Shown here: piece by piece, positions 10,768 to 22,601 of the stretch
Layout of the letters: each line of letters starts with the position of its first letter
Numbering within the stretch: the first letter of the stretch is position 1
DNA from: Stenogyne calaminthoides
Lineage: Eukaryota > Streptophyta > Magnoliopsida > Lamiales > Lamiaceae
DNA: 64,000 nt
Reading direction: 5' to 3'
Assembly (NCBI GenBank): GCA_037126765.1
Contig: JBBCBC010000034.1
Span: 15,312,691 to 15,376,690 of the forward strand
Translations under genes and position numbers: made by a program
Notes under the pieces: generated by a model
What the model saw: only the letters and a program-made list of their open reading frames with translations
What the model was told of the DNA's origin: nothing
The model's database searches: none

Positions 10768-12162
10768 GTTTAGACTCTGAATTTTTTAAATTGTAATTTA
10801 ATTCGTGGACATTAAATTTGAAATTGGATAGTAGAACTGTTAGATCTGTTTTGCAGGTATCCAATTGTCATGTATTTTAATGTGTTTATTTATGCATGAA
10901 TATAAATTGTGGTTTTAATTTATTCGCTCGATGAGTGGGTGAGAAAATCCACGGAAGAGACTCAGATTTGTTTGATTTGATCAATGTAATGTACTAGTTC
11001 AGATCTAGGTTTATTTATTTTTTTGTAAATAAATTGTAACCGGATTCGGGAACGAAGAGACGAAGAATTAAAGGACAAAAATCCAGAGCGGCGAGCTGCA
11101 CGACCCGGGCGCAGGCCGCGCCGAAAGCCGGCACGAAACGACGAAAAGCAGCATGAACAAGACGGGCGGGGGCTTAGGGCCAAGGTACTGCGGCGCTGCG
11201 AGTTAAGCGACGGCGCTCGAGATGCCGGGCGGGGCGAAGGCAGGACGCGGCCGCTGAGGTCGGGCGACGGAGGCAGGCGAAATATGCGAGGTCGTTTCTA
11301 GGCCAAGGGGCGAGGCGAGGGACGGGCGCTGGGCTGAGGCTACCGATGTTTCTAAGTACGTGGCCGCCCGAACAAGGATTGCTTGGCGTGGCGTTCGAGA
11401 CGAAGTATTTTTTTTCGAGACGAACGAGTGGGAGAAATTCGAGGCGTGTTTCTTCAAGATCAAGTCAAGAAAAAATCAAACCATGACAATTGGATAATTT
11501 GTGCCCAATATGTTTATTTTTTTCGCTTTTGCTTGATTTATTTGTGCTATCTTATGCTTTATTTAATTTGTTTAAATGTGTTTTGCATGAGGGTTGCCAA
11601 ATGGAAAAATCTCACCTTCAAAATTACTAAGTATGTTTAAATAATTAATTGACAATTTTATTCCGGATAATAAAATTGAATTAATTTTGACCTCCATGAT
11701 TTATTTATTTGTGAATTCTTTTGGAGAAATTCCCTCAACGGGACGGTCAAAAGATAGGTTTCACATGAATGAATTCCAAACGGATGATTGTGGGTTATTA
11801 CTAGTGGCGGCATTTATGACCTCCCAACGAGGCTCGATCAAAGCGAAATAATATTCTGTATTTGATCATGGTTATTACTTAGGTATAAAATTGATATGCA
11901 TATACTTCCCAAGTCCCTCGCCAATTTTATATTGGTTGTTTGAGCCAACTATTAATATGGATATTAAAGGTTTGTAACTATTCTTGTTTGTAACCTGCTT
12001 GAATGTGTTTAAATAATGACCCACCCAACGTGGCTTATTTAAACTATTTTGAGATGTTGGCTGATGCATGTTCATATTTTTTTGAGATTTTAATATGATT
12101 CATGTGATCGAACCTTGTGATATATTTGTGCTTATGCATATTGTTATTTATTTCAGTTCATC
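10768..12162 (+). other. Leader of copia A with a GC-rich insert
   Basis: About 1.4 kb before gag with no supported gene. The part from about 11,070 to 11,400 is strongly GC-rich, unlike the AT-rich rest. The flanks are conserved with elements C and D (GAATTAAAGGAC before, CGAGACGA...GTGGGAGAAATTC after), but the GC-rich core differs in each copy. Confidence 0.6.
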
Positions 12163-12921
12163 ATGTCGCAACCTTCTAATCCACTATCGAATATACCTAA
12201 AGACCTTTTGCTTTTTGGTAAAAACTATTTTGGTTGGAAATACAAACTAAAATATGTCCTAACCGCATCATCTTCCGAATGGGTACTTGATTCACCAAAA
12301 CCCGAAAAACCAACTAAGGATGCCGGAATATGGGATGAGATGATTTATGGTGAATGGGAGCTGGCAAACTGATTGATGAAGGAAACAATTCTGGCACATC
12401 TGTCAGATGCGTTGAGGCACCTTCATCAAGAATATGAGTCAACTGCAAACATCTTAAAGAACCTCGAAGCGATGTTCGAACATCAGACCCATATGGCAGT
12501 ACAAAGAATGAAGCAAGAAATTGCTCAGTTAAAATTGGAAAAAGGGACGACTGCAGCACAGCACGCCCTTAGGGTTATGGTGCTATTTGAGGAACTTGAG
12601 ATCCTCGGCGAAAAATATGACTTCAAGGCTAAGATTGATTTCATTCTCTAATCCTTACGAAAGAGCTATAATCACTACTATCTTGAGTATCTAATGGAAG
12701 ATCAAGATTTGACAGTGGAAGATCTTGTAAATGCTTTGACTTTGGTAGAAAAGGAAGTGGAGCGCGAGGAAAAGAACATGGGAAAACAGAAATCTTCTCT
12801 TTATCCTAGATCAAGTGGTGATAAGGATGATGAAAAGAGAAGAAGGTTAAACCAAGAAGACTCAACATCAAATAGAAGCATGGGATCAAGCATGAGGAAA
12901 ACTTTGAAAGCGGGAGAGTAG
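12163..12921 (+). pseudogene. Copia A gag
   Basis: One frame from MSQPSNPLSN to 12921, broken by stops at 12370 and near 12650. The N-terminal part with NYFGWKYKL and the helical region with LEAMFEHQTH, LRVMVLFEELEILG resemble the copia gag/UBN2 domain. A charged Lys/Arg/Ser tail follows. The zinc knuckle is missing: sequence jumps from MRKTLKAG to a short half-knuckle-like segment just past the stop, as in element E. Gag would form the virus-like particle. Confidence 0.8.
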
Positions 12922-13430
12922 GACAATCGAGGTCAGCCTGTTCCGATCTCAAAAGGGATGGAAAGAAAGGTAATTCTCACGCACTAGTTGTTTAAAACTT
13001 GTTTAGCGGCGTATGCCTCCCATTTTGTGGGTGGTGGATACGGGATCCACTAATCATGTTTGTTTCACATCACAGGGGTTCAAGCGGACCCGACAACTTA
13101 GTGGGAGTGAGGTCCTCATCACACTGGGCGATGCTACGAGAGTGGCAGCTGAAGCAGTGGGAGAACTGCGCCTGTCTTTTGAAGACAGAGTTTTTTTTTG
13201 AGATATTCTTTACGTTCCGGATTTTAGAAAGAATTCGTTTTCAATTTCTAAACTTTTATGATGGATATTCGAGTTACTTTTTAATAAAGTTGTTACCATT
13301 TTTCTTTTGATAAATTTATCTGTCATGGAACGTTGTTGAATGATCTCTATACAATTAACTGTGCACACCACTAACGAAATGTATCCTATAACACATCAAC
13401 CGTTTCCGAGAAAAGAAAATGTTCATCAGA
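12922..13430 (+). pseudogene. Copia A protease region
   Basis: Frame 13013-13198 carries the active site VVDTGSTNHVC, then SGSEVLITLGDA and AAEAVGELRLSF, matching the protease of element E. The join to gag is shifted, and a run of T at about 13190 shifts the end. It would cleave the gag-pol polyprotein. Confidence 0.75.
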
Positions 13431-13431
13431 C

Positions 13432-14475
13432 TTGGACGAGACACTTCTTTGGCATCTAAGATTGGGTCATAGAAATCCAAAGAGGATCCAAAGGTTGGTG
13501 AGAGACAGTTCACTAGGGCTTCTCCAAGTTGAACCGATTCCAACCTGCGAATCATGTTTGGAGGGTAATATGACCAAGAGGGCATCTGGAGCCAAGGGGA
13601 ATAGGGCCAAAGAAGTGTTAGAGATCGTTCACACAGATGTATGTGGTCCAATGTCAACCAAATCAAGAGGAGGTTATGAGTAATTTTATTGATGATTACT
13701 CAAGGTACGGTTACAATTTCCTTATGAAGCATGAATCTGAGACCTTTGAGAAATTCTAAGAATTTAAGGCTCAAACAGAGAATCATAGGGAAAAACGTAT
13801 CAAGTCTCTACGATCTGATCGTGGAGGCGAATACCTCAGCGATGAGTTTTTGAACTACTTATCTGATGAAGGGATTGTATCCCAGCTCACTGCACCCGGA
13901 ACCCCTCAACAAAACAGGGTTACAGAGCGAAGAAACATAATTATTTTTGAAATGGTTAGATCAATGATGAGTTATGCGGATCTTCCCGAGTTGTTCTGGG
14001 GTCATGCCTTGGAAACAGCGGCTTAAATTCTGAACTTGGTGCTATCCAAATCGGTTCCCAAAACTCCCAAAGAATTGTGGACCGAGCGCAAGCCTAGTAT
14101 GAGACTCATGAGAATTTGGGGGTGTCCGGCCTACGTGTTGGACAAGGAAGCCGGTAAATTGGATCCTCGATCAGAATTAAAGTTGTTTGTAGGATACCCC
14201 GAGGGAACAAAAGGGTGTATGTTCTATAGTCCCGAAGATCAAAAGGTGGTCATCCGCACCCACTTTAGATTTTTGGAAGAAGACTATATGAACCAAAGAA
14301 AACCCAGAAGTGAGATTACCTTAAATGAGCTTAGAGGGTAAACCTCAGTGCCAACTGTACTAGATGATATACCAAACGATACACTTTCACAACAGGAGTC
14401 TCATCATAGTGGAAGGGTTGTTAGACAGCCCGAGAGATTCATGGGAATAGGAGAGTCCTCGGACTTGATTCCCGG
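13432..14475 (+). pseudogene. Copia A integrase
   Basis: The GAG-pre-integrase zinc binding motif (LWHLRLGH...CESCLEG) opens at 13432, then VHTDVCGPM. A frame break near 13683 precedes FIDDYSRYGY, LRSDRGGEYLSDEF, and TPQQNRVTERRN, which form the DDE core. The C-terminal part (WGCPAYVLDKEA...) is open from 14036 to 14341. In-frame stops lie near 13757, 14025 and 14340. N-to-R changes near the core end suggest it is inactive. Confidence 0.85.
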
Positions 14476-14549
14476 ACAAGACGAATCAGAACCCATGGAC
14501 GTATGACGAGGCACTCCAAGATAAGGATGCAGATTCTTGGCAAACAACA

Positions 14550-15398
14550 ATGAAAGCCGAAATGGGTTCTATGTTTCATAATAGAGTGTGGGAGCTAGTC
14601 GAACCACTTAATGGGGTCAAAACCATTAGATGCAAGTGGGTATATAAGAGGAAAAGAGGACCGGACGGGAAGGTTGAAACCTTTAAAGCAAGACTAGTGG
14701 CGAAAGGTTACACTCAGAAAGAAGGGATCGATTATGAGGAAACTTTTTCGCCCGTAGCCATGCTTAAGTCCATCCGTATTCTCTTATCGATTGCTGCGCA
14801 TTTTGACTTTGAAATATGACAAATGGATGTCAAGACAGCTTTCCTTAACGGAAGTCTTGATGAAGAGATCTATATGCAACAACCCCAAGGTTTCATTGAA
14901 ACAGGCCAAAAACACCCAGTTTGTAAGCTCAAGAGGTCCATTTACGGACTCAAACAGGCATCCAGAGCTTGGAACCAATGTTTTGATCATGTTATAAAGT
15001 CTTATGGGTTTGATCAAAACGATTTTGAAAGTTGTGTGTATAAAAAGCGTGTCGGAACTGCATTGGTATTCTTAGTACTATACGTAGATAACATTGTGAT
15101 CATCGGGAACGATGTGAAGGTGTGATCAGACGTAAGGGCATGGTTTTTAAAACAGTTTGATATGAAAGACTTAGGGAAAGCCGGACACATCCTTGGGATC
15201 AAGATCACTCGAGATCGCAAGAAAAGGATGATCGGGTTATCGCAAGTTTCATACATAGACACTGTCTTGAAATGCTTCAGCATGCAAGATTCCACGAAAG
15301 GATTCGTACCTTTCAAACTTGGAATCGATCTATCCAAGAAAATGTCCCCTAAGACGCAAAAGGAGATAGATGACATGAAAGTCATTCCTTGTGCTTAA
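14550..15398 (+). pseudogene. Copia A reverse transcriptase
   Basis: RT blocks in order: WELVEPLNGVKTIRCKWVYK, ARLVAKGYTQKEGIDYEETF, QMDVKTAFLNG, SIYGLKQASRAWN and the active-site box at 15081-15092. The box reads YVDN instead of YVDD, a change expected to kill activity. TGG is TGA at 14817-14819, and a TGA follows at 15123. Confidence 0.9.
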
Positions 15399-16071
15399 TA
15401 CCGTCGAAAACCTTATGTATGCAATCTTTGTATGCGAGACCAGGATATACGCTGCGTAGGCATGGTAGCAAGATATCAAAGTAACCAAGGGAAAGCGCAT
15501 TGGACTACGATTAAAAAACATTCTTAAGTGTCCAAAAAGAACTCGGGATAGAATGTTGATTTATCGATCCGATACTCAATCCCCATCATTACACGGAATC
15601 GGATTTCAATCGGACTTAGATTCAATGCTTATACGCCTCGATTAGTGTGTTTCCATTTGGGAAGTGTAGCCATCAAATGGACGAGTTTGAAGAGAAATGG
15701 ATCAACGACTCAACCATGGAAGTCGGGTAAGTAGCTGCTTGTGAAGCGATGAAAAGAACCGATTGGGCTCTAGATCTTCTTAGTGGACTTGGATGGTGTT
15801 CAATTTGTCTAGCAATATCCGCTGGGGCGGTTACCAAATTCAAGAGAACCAAGAGTCCACGAGTCAAACAAGCACACTAAAGGAAAGACATCTTATACGA
15901 GAAATCGTTAAGAGAGGAGATATTAATGTGGCAAAGATAGCGTCTGAGGACAACCTAGCAGATCCATTCACAAAGCGCCCCGCCTCGAATACATTCGAGA
16001 GACATGTGAGTGGAATGGGTGTCAAGACCGTTGCCAATAACGCTTTGAGTATAAGTGGGAGAAATTATTAG
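15399..16071 (+). pseudogene. Copia A RNase H
   Basis: Shifted remnants after the RT stop: the GMVARYQ region near 15,460, ILKCPKRTRDRML near 15,520, and the C-terminal IVKRGDINVAKIASEDNLADPFTK, open from 15793 to 16071. Several frameshifts lie at places where C and D keep CAG or CTG. The frame ends by reading through the first of two polypurine-tract copies. Confidence 0.75.
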
Positions 16072-16158
16072 GTTCGTGTAGGTGACATTAGATGTCACGG
16101 ACTACGCGAGACATGTTGTAGTATACTTAAAAGCGGACTTTGAGTATAAGTGGGAGAT
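16044..16158 (+). promoter_or_regulatory. Duplicated polypurine tract with a conserved hairpin, copia A
   Basis: TTTGAGTATAAGTGGGAGA occurs twice, at 16044-16062 and 16139-16157. The second touches the 3' LTR and is the functional-looking polypurine tract. Between them GTGACATTAGATGTCAC (16082-16098) forms a 7 bp stem with a 3 base loop. Elements C and D have the same layout. Confidence 0.75.
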
Positions 16159-18003
16159 TGTTGGGATTATACAAAAAAAGTATGCTTTTTACTTTGTATA
16201 ATCAAAAACTGAATTTTCGGACTTATTTCTTTGAAATAAATTGTTTATCATCGATGCTTTAAATATGATTGAATGCTACATATATTTCTTTGATAAGCTG
16301 TTCAATAATTGACGTGTTACATTGTAGTTAATTTAGTGATACCGAGATCACGAGAAGATTAAATTAATGTCCCCTTGTAACTAAAAAGTACGTCATTCAC
16401 GACCTAGATGGAAATGAACAACCCATCACGAAAGGTTGAGGTGTAAGGCCCAGATTGGTTTGTCTTGACCAAGAGATTACACTAGTGCATGGTGATCGAT
16501 GTAATGAATAGGACCCTCTGGAGGATAAATTCTTGAATGAACAAGGAAGAATTAGACCTCGGTGGTTCGTTGTTTCTTAATCTTCGTCCCTTAAATAGGA
16601 TCACGTGGGATTGGTAACTATTGCTTTGACTTATCATGGGTAGCTTAATCGAGAGAGATTCAATACTTTTTATCTTGGGCAATATTATTGGTCACATGTG
16701 ATTGCTAAGATTTAATACGAAGAATCGTGTGCAAGTACTCTTGTTTGATTTGCCCTCTTGGGAGGTTCATAAGCTTTATCATACCAAATATTGCAAGTGG
16801 AATTAGTTTCCGGTATGGATAATAATGTTGAATCGTTCCTTGACCAAGGACAAAAAATATTAATTAACGGAAAGCTATTTCAGTGGCTTTAATTAATTAA
16901 TGGGCTAGATAATCTTAAACACGGTAAATAATGACCGGGAGCCATATTGACTGTAATATGGGTTAAGATGGATAGTGCAATATTAATTATGTAGTGGGAT
17001 TAATTAATATTTATGGGCTTAAATTATATTGTGGCTCAATATTAGATATTCAAGGTCCATTAGAAGGTCAAATCTTAATTTTCCTAAAGGCCCCCTGAGT
17101 AGCCCAATATATAGTCCATTAACTGAAAAGGTGATTAAAATAAAATAAATATTGTTGCTTAATTTTTCCTAAATTTTTCGAAATTATAGATATAGTAGGG
17201 AGAAAGATTTTCTTTGAATTTTGTTATGGAATGAAGATATGTATTCTTGGAATACAAGATTGTCTCATTAAATTCAAGAAATCTCCCACTTGGTTATCTA
17301 TATAGAATTTTCGAAAATTTGAAGATAATGGGCAAGAAAGATTTTCTTGATTTTCTTGAAAAGATATTATGGAAGATATGTATTTCTTGAAATAAAAGAA
17401 TATCTCATAAATTCAAGAAGATCCAAATCTTGGAATCTTGCATCATTAATTTCGAAAAATCCATAATTAGAGGAGGTGGGATTTTTGTGGAATATTTTAA
17501 TTATGGAAAAAAGAATATAGGAGATATATTCAAGATTTCTTGGTGATCAAGAAAAGTCTTTTCCCACATTGATTTTCTACTGAAAAATTCGACCACCTCT
17601 CTCCTATAAATAGGGGATGATTGTTTCATTCCCAAGCACAATTCCATGTGCTGGAAAAATTAGCAAATCCACAAAGGTGGTGCAACAAAGTTTATTTTTT
17701 CCTTTTGTTAATTGTTCGACAAGTGTCCTTCCACCGGATAGTTGAGCAAGGGCTAAGGGAATACTTGGGAAGTCCTTTTGGTTAGTCCGTCCGACCTAAG
17801 TCACTGCCATCCCGAGAGGTACGTTCACGTAAACCCGTAGATTCCGCATGCGTAGGTTTTACGTGGCTTTTTATATGCATGATATGTTGTTGCAATTATT
17901 ATTTGAATTAATATAGGATTAATTCATGCTAGTAATAATTAATGAATTAAATTTGTATTTAAATATTCACCCCGAATAGATCTGTGCAACTCATTCCCCA
18001 ACA
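16159..18003 (+). repeat. 3' LTR of copia A
   Basis: 1,845 bp, TGTTGGG...CCCCAACA. Differences from the 5' LTR cluster at CAG and CTG words, for example ACCAGATCACAG against ACCGAGATCACGAG. Confidence 0.95.
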
Positions 18004-18008
18004 CTCTT
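18004..18008. repeat. Target-site duplication CTCTT, right copy
   Basis: Second copy of CTCTT from the insertion of copia A. The gypsy gag sequence resumes immediately after it on the minus strand. Confidence 0.95.
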
Positions 18009-19761
18009 GACTTTCTCGACCTCTACCCACAGTAGGAGGCCCTCTTTTGGGTAATTCAGACCTCTTACGGGATTCTTCAGGATCACTGTCAGATGTTTGT
18101 TCGGCTTTTCGCTTACCCCTACGATCTTCTGTTTTTTCTGTTCGGGAGTCTCTGCTCGCCGGCTTTTTTAGGAACTGGGTAAGACGATTATCTTTGTATA
18201 GCTTCCAAAGTTGACGAAGTAAATCGCGACAATCTTCTGTATTGTACCCGATGTACTCGTGATAATTACAATATTTGGAAGCATTAAGCTGATGCTTGTC
18301 CATTATGATTCTTCTCGGCCTATCCAACATGTCCCGATCTTTGATTTGGTTAAAGATTGTTTTATTTGAAAAGCCGGAAGACTTCGCGAGGCGTTTGCTC
18401 TTTCTTTCTTCGAATGGTTTGAAAGACCCTGGGGGTTTATACCCCCCTCATTCATCACTTTCTTCCCAAAAACTTTCTTAGTTGTTGTTTCCTGACCCAA
18501 TCGTGACTGGGCGAGCAGATCCTGCATGGCTATGATCTTGGCTGCTCGCTCTCGGAATTCTGAATATGTGTTCGGCCAGTCTTGATGCATGGCTTTCCAC
18601 ATGTCAGTATTCAGGGTCAGGCCTCCGACCACCGCGAGGATCTTGACACCCTCTTCAACTGGGGCCCATCATACAAATATTTATCAAATCTTTCGATGTA
18701 TGCTCATCTGACTCACCCCTTAGTTGGGAAAAATGCGCCAACCTTTGTTTTGGTATTTGGCAGCACTACATAGATGAGAAATGGGGACAGGAATTGTTGT
18801 CCCAATTGAGCGAAAAGATGTGGACGGATTTAATGAGCATAGTAGAGAACCATCTATGTGCCCGATCACCCAAAGTCATGGGGAATGATCGGCACTGCGT
18901 CGCGTCTGTGGCACCCATGGCGATCATAAAGTCCGAGTATTTCTTTGAGGTAAACATATGGGTCGGACTCGACGATCGAACACGGGATTGGTGGTCGGAT
19001 CTTCGCCACTTTCTCTTGTTTTCGGCCGCCATGATCATGGGGTGTTAAGCGGCGGGGTATTATGCTTTCGCCCGGGGTGTCCTTTAGTTGCGGCAGTCGG
19101 CTGTAAGCCGCCGATGGCTTTACGCATTTTCGCAAATTTTGTGAACCCAGCAGAGACTTGAATCGGGTTGTATCCCATCATGAGGACCCAGTGGGTCATG
19201 CTCGTGATGGGGCAGTTCCCCTTTCCAAGTTCGTGCTTGACTACCCAATCGATGATGGATAGACAATTTTGTTCCAGCCGATTTTTGTTCGGCATGTGGA
19301 TGATCATGAGGATCTGAATGAGCGGGCATGTTTATCGGTTGTTCCTTCCCTGGATCCTGTCGCCTATAATTGCCGATTCGGTCTTTGGCGGAGAGCCTCA
19401 AACGTCCAAACGCTGATGGTCTGGACCCTTGAGGCTGTTCGTCATCAGACATATCATCTGCTTTTTTATTAGCCCGCTTCCATCCAGCTTTTATCTTAAC
19501 TTGCTCGCTATCAGGTGTATGCGAGCGTCGTTCATCATCATCTTGATTTTTTAACTTGGCCAACTCTTTTTCGGCCCTCTCTTTCTGTGCTCGTAGCAAG
19601 AAAGTGATGGCCTTTGTTGTGGCCGCCGGATCGTTGGCAATATCCTCAAGATTGATGGTCTCCACTGTCTGATCTTTGTAAGGCTGGCGCTAAGCCTCTT
19701 TCCGGTCGTGAGGTCGACTTTGTTCCGACCTCTCTGTCTGTGTATTCCTAGATTGAGGCAT
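18009..19761 (-). pseudogene. Ty3/gypsy gag of the Tat-type element, broken
   Basis: The minus frame starts at ATG 19761 (MPQSRNT...) with one TAG before the open stretch 19665-19120. That stretch has a Glu/Lys-rich helix (AQKERAEKELAKL) and a charged linker. After a shift, 19038-18766 carries the retrotransposon gag core (YSDFMIAMGATDATQCRSFP, DRAHRWFSTM). Frames 18632-18303 and 18330-18009 follow, the last with a Cys/His cluster CNYHEYIGYNTEDC like the knuckle of Tat gags. The downstream protease lies beyond copia A at 8907. It would form the particle shell. Confidence 0.75.
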
Positions 19762-19821
19762 TGTATTTCTTTTTTCTGCCTCGGCTAACTACGGAATTTT
19801 GTATGGGTTGGTTTTTTGGTA

Positions 19822-19838
19822 CCCTCCTTCTAGCTCCA
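19822..19838 (-). promoter_or_regulatory. Probable primer-binding site of the gypsy element
   Basis: On the minus strand the proposed LTR end CGCAACA is followed after AT by TGGAGCTAGAAGGAGGG. A primer-binding site must begin with TGG, the complement of the tRNA CCA end. I cannot match it to a particular plant tRNA. Confidence 0.45.
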
Positions 19839-20200
19839 ATTGTTGCGAGGCGTTTTATATGGAGAATATTATGTGGCTAATTCAGTGACAACTCACAAAC
19901 AAAATATGCACGTGTAAAATAAACTGTAAATAAGAAGAATTTGTTGACCCAGTTCGTCAAGAAATGACTACTCTGGGGGCGTTCCAAGCCAGGGATGTAG
20001 TATTGCGAGTTTTACACGTACAATTTATGATACATCTCATGAAGATGAATCGCTATGGATGATGATGATTTGGAGAGTGAGCATATGAGTGCTAGGGTTT
20101 TTTATGTGTATGGATGAACTCTCGAATTTTTCTGTACCTTACCCCTCTGGGAAATTTTTGTGAACCTTTTTCGTGAACCCATTTTTTATTGTTTTTTCTT

Positions 20201-20210
20201 CTATTTATAG
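20201..20210 (-). promoter_or_regulatory. TATA box of the gypsy LTR
   Basis: CTATAAATAG on the minus strand, about 360 bp before the LTR end and about 440 bp upstream of the gag ATG. The position fits an LTR promoter. Confidence 0.6.
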
Positions 20211-20439
20211 CACTTTGACAAGCATGAGCTGGTTTGGCAAGCATGAGCTGGAGACTTCGGGCCATGCAAGAACTCATGTACATCGCCACGTTTTCCAACT
20301 TCTTCTGGTTGATCTTTGCATTTGCTTGTCTATAAGGCACTATTTTGGTCGTCCAAATCAATCTTTTGCTCGACTGAATGCTTTGTTCGCCCCATTAAAC
20401 CATATCAATTTTATGTCGGAATATTGTCCTCATCGAGCA

Positions 20440-20620
20440 TGTCTGAGTTCTTCAGGTTGTCCGAGCTCTCAGGTTATCTGAGCTTCGAGCATACTGACCC
20501 CTCAGGTTGTCTGAACCTTCAGGATGTCTGAGTATCGAGCATACTGACCCTTCAGGTTGTCTGAGCCTTCAGGATTTCTGAGCCCTCAGGTTATCGTGCA
20601 TCGAAGCATACCGCCCCGAG
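20440..20620. repeat. Short imperfect repeats TCAGGTTGTCTGAGC in the gypsy LTR
   Basis: TCAGG(T/A)(T/G)(G/A)TCTGAGC-like words recur about six times between 20452 and 20600, with CGAGCATACTGACCC twice. This is a small tandem cluster in the upstream part of the LTR, where enhancer-like repeats are common. Confidence 0.55.
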
Positions 20621-20760
20621 GTCACTTGACTCAAAGCTATTCGATTTCTTCTTCCCCGATCCGATCCGTTTGGTCGATCGGATCAACATCTTTTCGGGAT
20701 CATTTTGCTCGGTTGATCCGGGCGAACATACTGTTTGCTTTCGGTAGATTTTGGTTAAAC

Positions 20761-22601
20761 TGTTGGGGAAAAAAGTTGCACAGATCTATTCGGGGTAAAT
20801 ATTTAAATACAAATTTAATTCTTTAATTATTACTAGCATGAATTAATCCTATATTAATTCAAATAATAATCCAACAACATATCATGCATATAATAATTCA
20901 CGTAAAACCTACGACGCGAATTCTACGAGTTTCGTGAACGCACCTCTTGGGATGGCAACCGCCTCCATTTGATTAGACTAACCAAAAGGACTTCCCAAGT
21001 ATTCCTTAATCCTTGCTTTCGACAATCCGGTGGAAGGATACTCGCGAACAATTAACAAAAGGAAAAAATAAACTTTGTTGCACCACCTTTGTGGATTTAC
21101 TAATTTTTCCAGCACATGGAATTGTACTTGGGAATGAAAGAATCATCCCCTATTTTTAGAAGAGGAGTGGTCGATTTTTCCAGTGAAAAAACAATGTGGG
21201 AAAAGACTTTTCTTGATCACCAAGAAATCTTGAATATATCTCCTATATTCTTTTTCCCATAATTAAAATATTCCACAAAAATCCCACCTCCTCAATATAT
21301 GGAATTTTCGAAAAGATGATGTGCAAGATTCCAAGATTTGGATCTTCTTGAATTTATGAGATATTCTTGTATTTCAAGAAATACATATCTTCCATAATAT
21401 CTTTTCAAGAAAATCAAGAAAATCTTTCTTGCCCATTATATTTCCAAATTTTCGAAATCTTATTATAGATGACCAAGTGGGAGATTTCTTGAATTTAATG
21501 AGATAATCTTGTACTCCAAGAATGCATATCTTAATTCCATAACAAAATTCAAAGAAAATCTTTCTCCCAACTTATCTATAAAATTCGAAATTTACATGGA
21601 AAAATAAGCAACAATATTTATTTTATTTTAATCACCTTTTTCAGTTATTTGACTATTTGTTGGGCTACTCAGGGGGCCTTTAGGAGAATTAAGATTGAAC
21701 CTTCTAATGGACCTTGAATATCTAATATTGAGCCACAATATAATTCAAGCCCATAAATATTAATTAATCCCACTACATAATTAATATTGCACTATCCATC
21801 TTAACCCATATTACAGTTAATATGGCTCCAGGTCATTATTTCCCGTGTTTAAGATTATCTAGCCCATTAATTAATTCAAGCCACTGAAATAGCTTTCCAT
21901 TAATTAATATCTTTTATCCTTGGTCAAGAAACGGTTCAACATTATTATCCATACCGGAAACTAATTCCACTTGCAAGATTTGGTATGATAAAGCTTATGA
22001 ACCTCCCAAGGGGGCAAATCAAACAAGCGTACTTGCACACGATTCTTCGTATTAAATCTTAGCAATCACATGTGACTAATAATATTGCCCAAGATAAAAA
22101 GTATTGAATCTCATTGATTCGCTACCCATGATAAGTCAAAGCAATAGTTACCAATCCCACGTGATCCTATTTAAGGGACGAAGGTTAAGAAATAACGAAC
22201 CACTGAGGTCTAATTCTTCCTTGTTCAGTTCTGAAGAATTTATCCTCCTGTAGGTCATATTCAGTGCATCAGTCATGCACTAGTGTAATCTCTTGGTCAA
22301 GATAAGCCAATCCGAGCCTTACACATCAACCTTTCACGATGAGTTGTTCATTTCCATCTAGGTCGTGAATAACGTACTTTTAGTTACAAGGGACTGTTAA
22401 TTTAATCTTCTGTGATCTGGTATCACTAAATTAACTAAAATGTAACACGTACGACTTATTGAACAGTTATGCAGTAAATATATGTAACATTCAATGATAT
22501 TTAAAGCATCAGTGATAAACAATTTATTTCAGTAAATAAGTCTGAAAATTCAGTTTCGATTATACAAAGTAAAAAACATAATTTCCAGTATAATCCCAAC
22601 A
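20761..22601 (-). mobile_element. Solo LTR B of the copia A-E family
   Basis: 1,841 bp, the reverse complement of the copia A LTR, beginning TGTTGGGG and ending TCCCAACA on the plus strand. TAAAC occurs on both sides (20756-20760 and 22602-22606). With no internal sequence, it is what remains after recombination between two LTRs. Confidence 0.95.

Larger units (their letters stand above)
8913..18003 (+). mobile_element. Copia element A, complete, inserted in the gypsy gag-protease region
   Basis: A 9,091 bp Ty1/copia element with LTRs of 1,836 and 1,845 bp that begin TGTTGGG and end CCCAACA, a primer-binding site after the left LTR, a polypurine tract before the right LTR and a perfect CTCTT target duplication. 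The internal order is gag, protease, integrase, RT, RNase H, the copia order. All coding parts carry stops. The same family supplies solo LTR B and elements C, D and E in this window. Confidence 0.95.
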
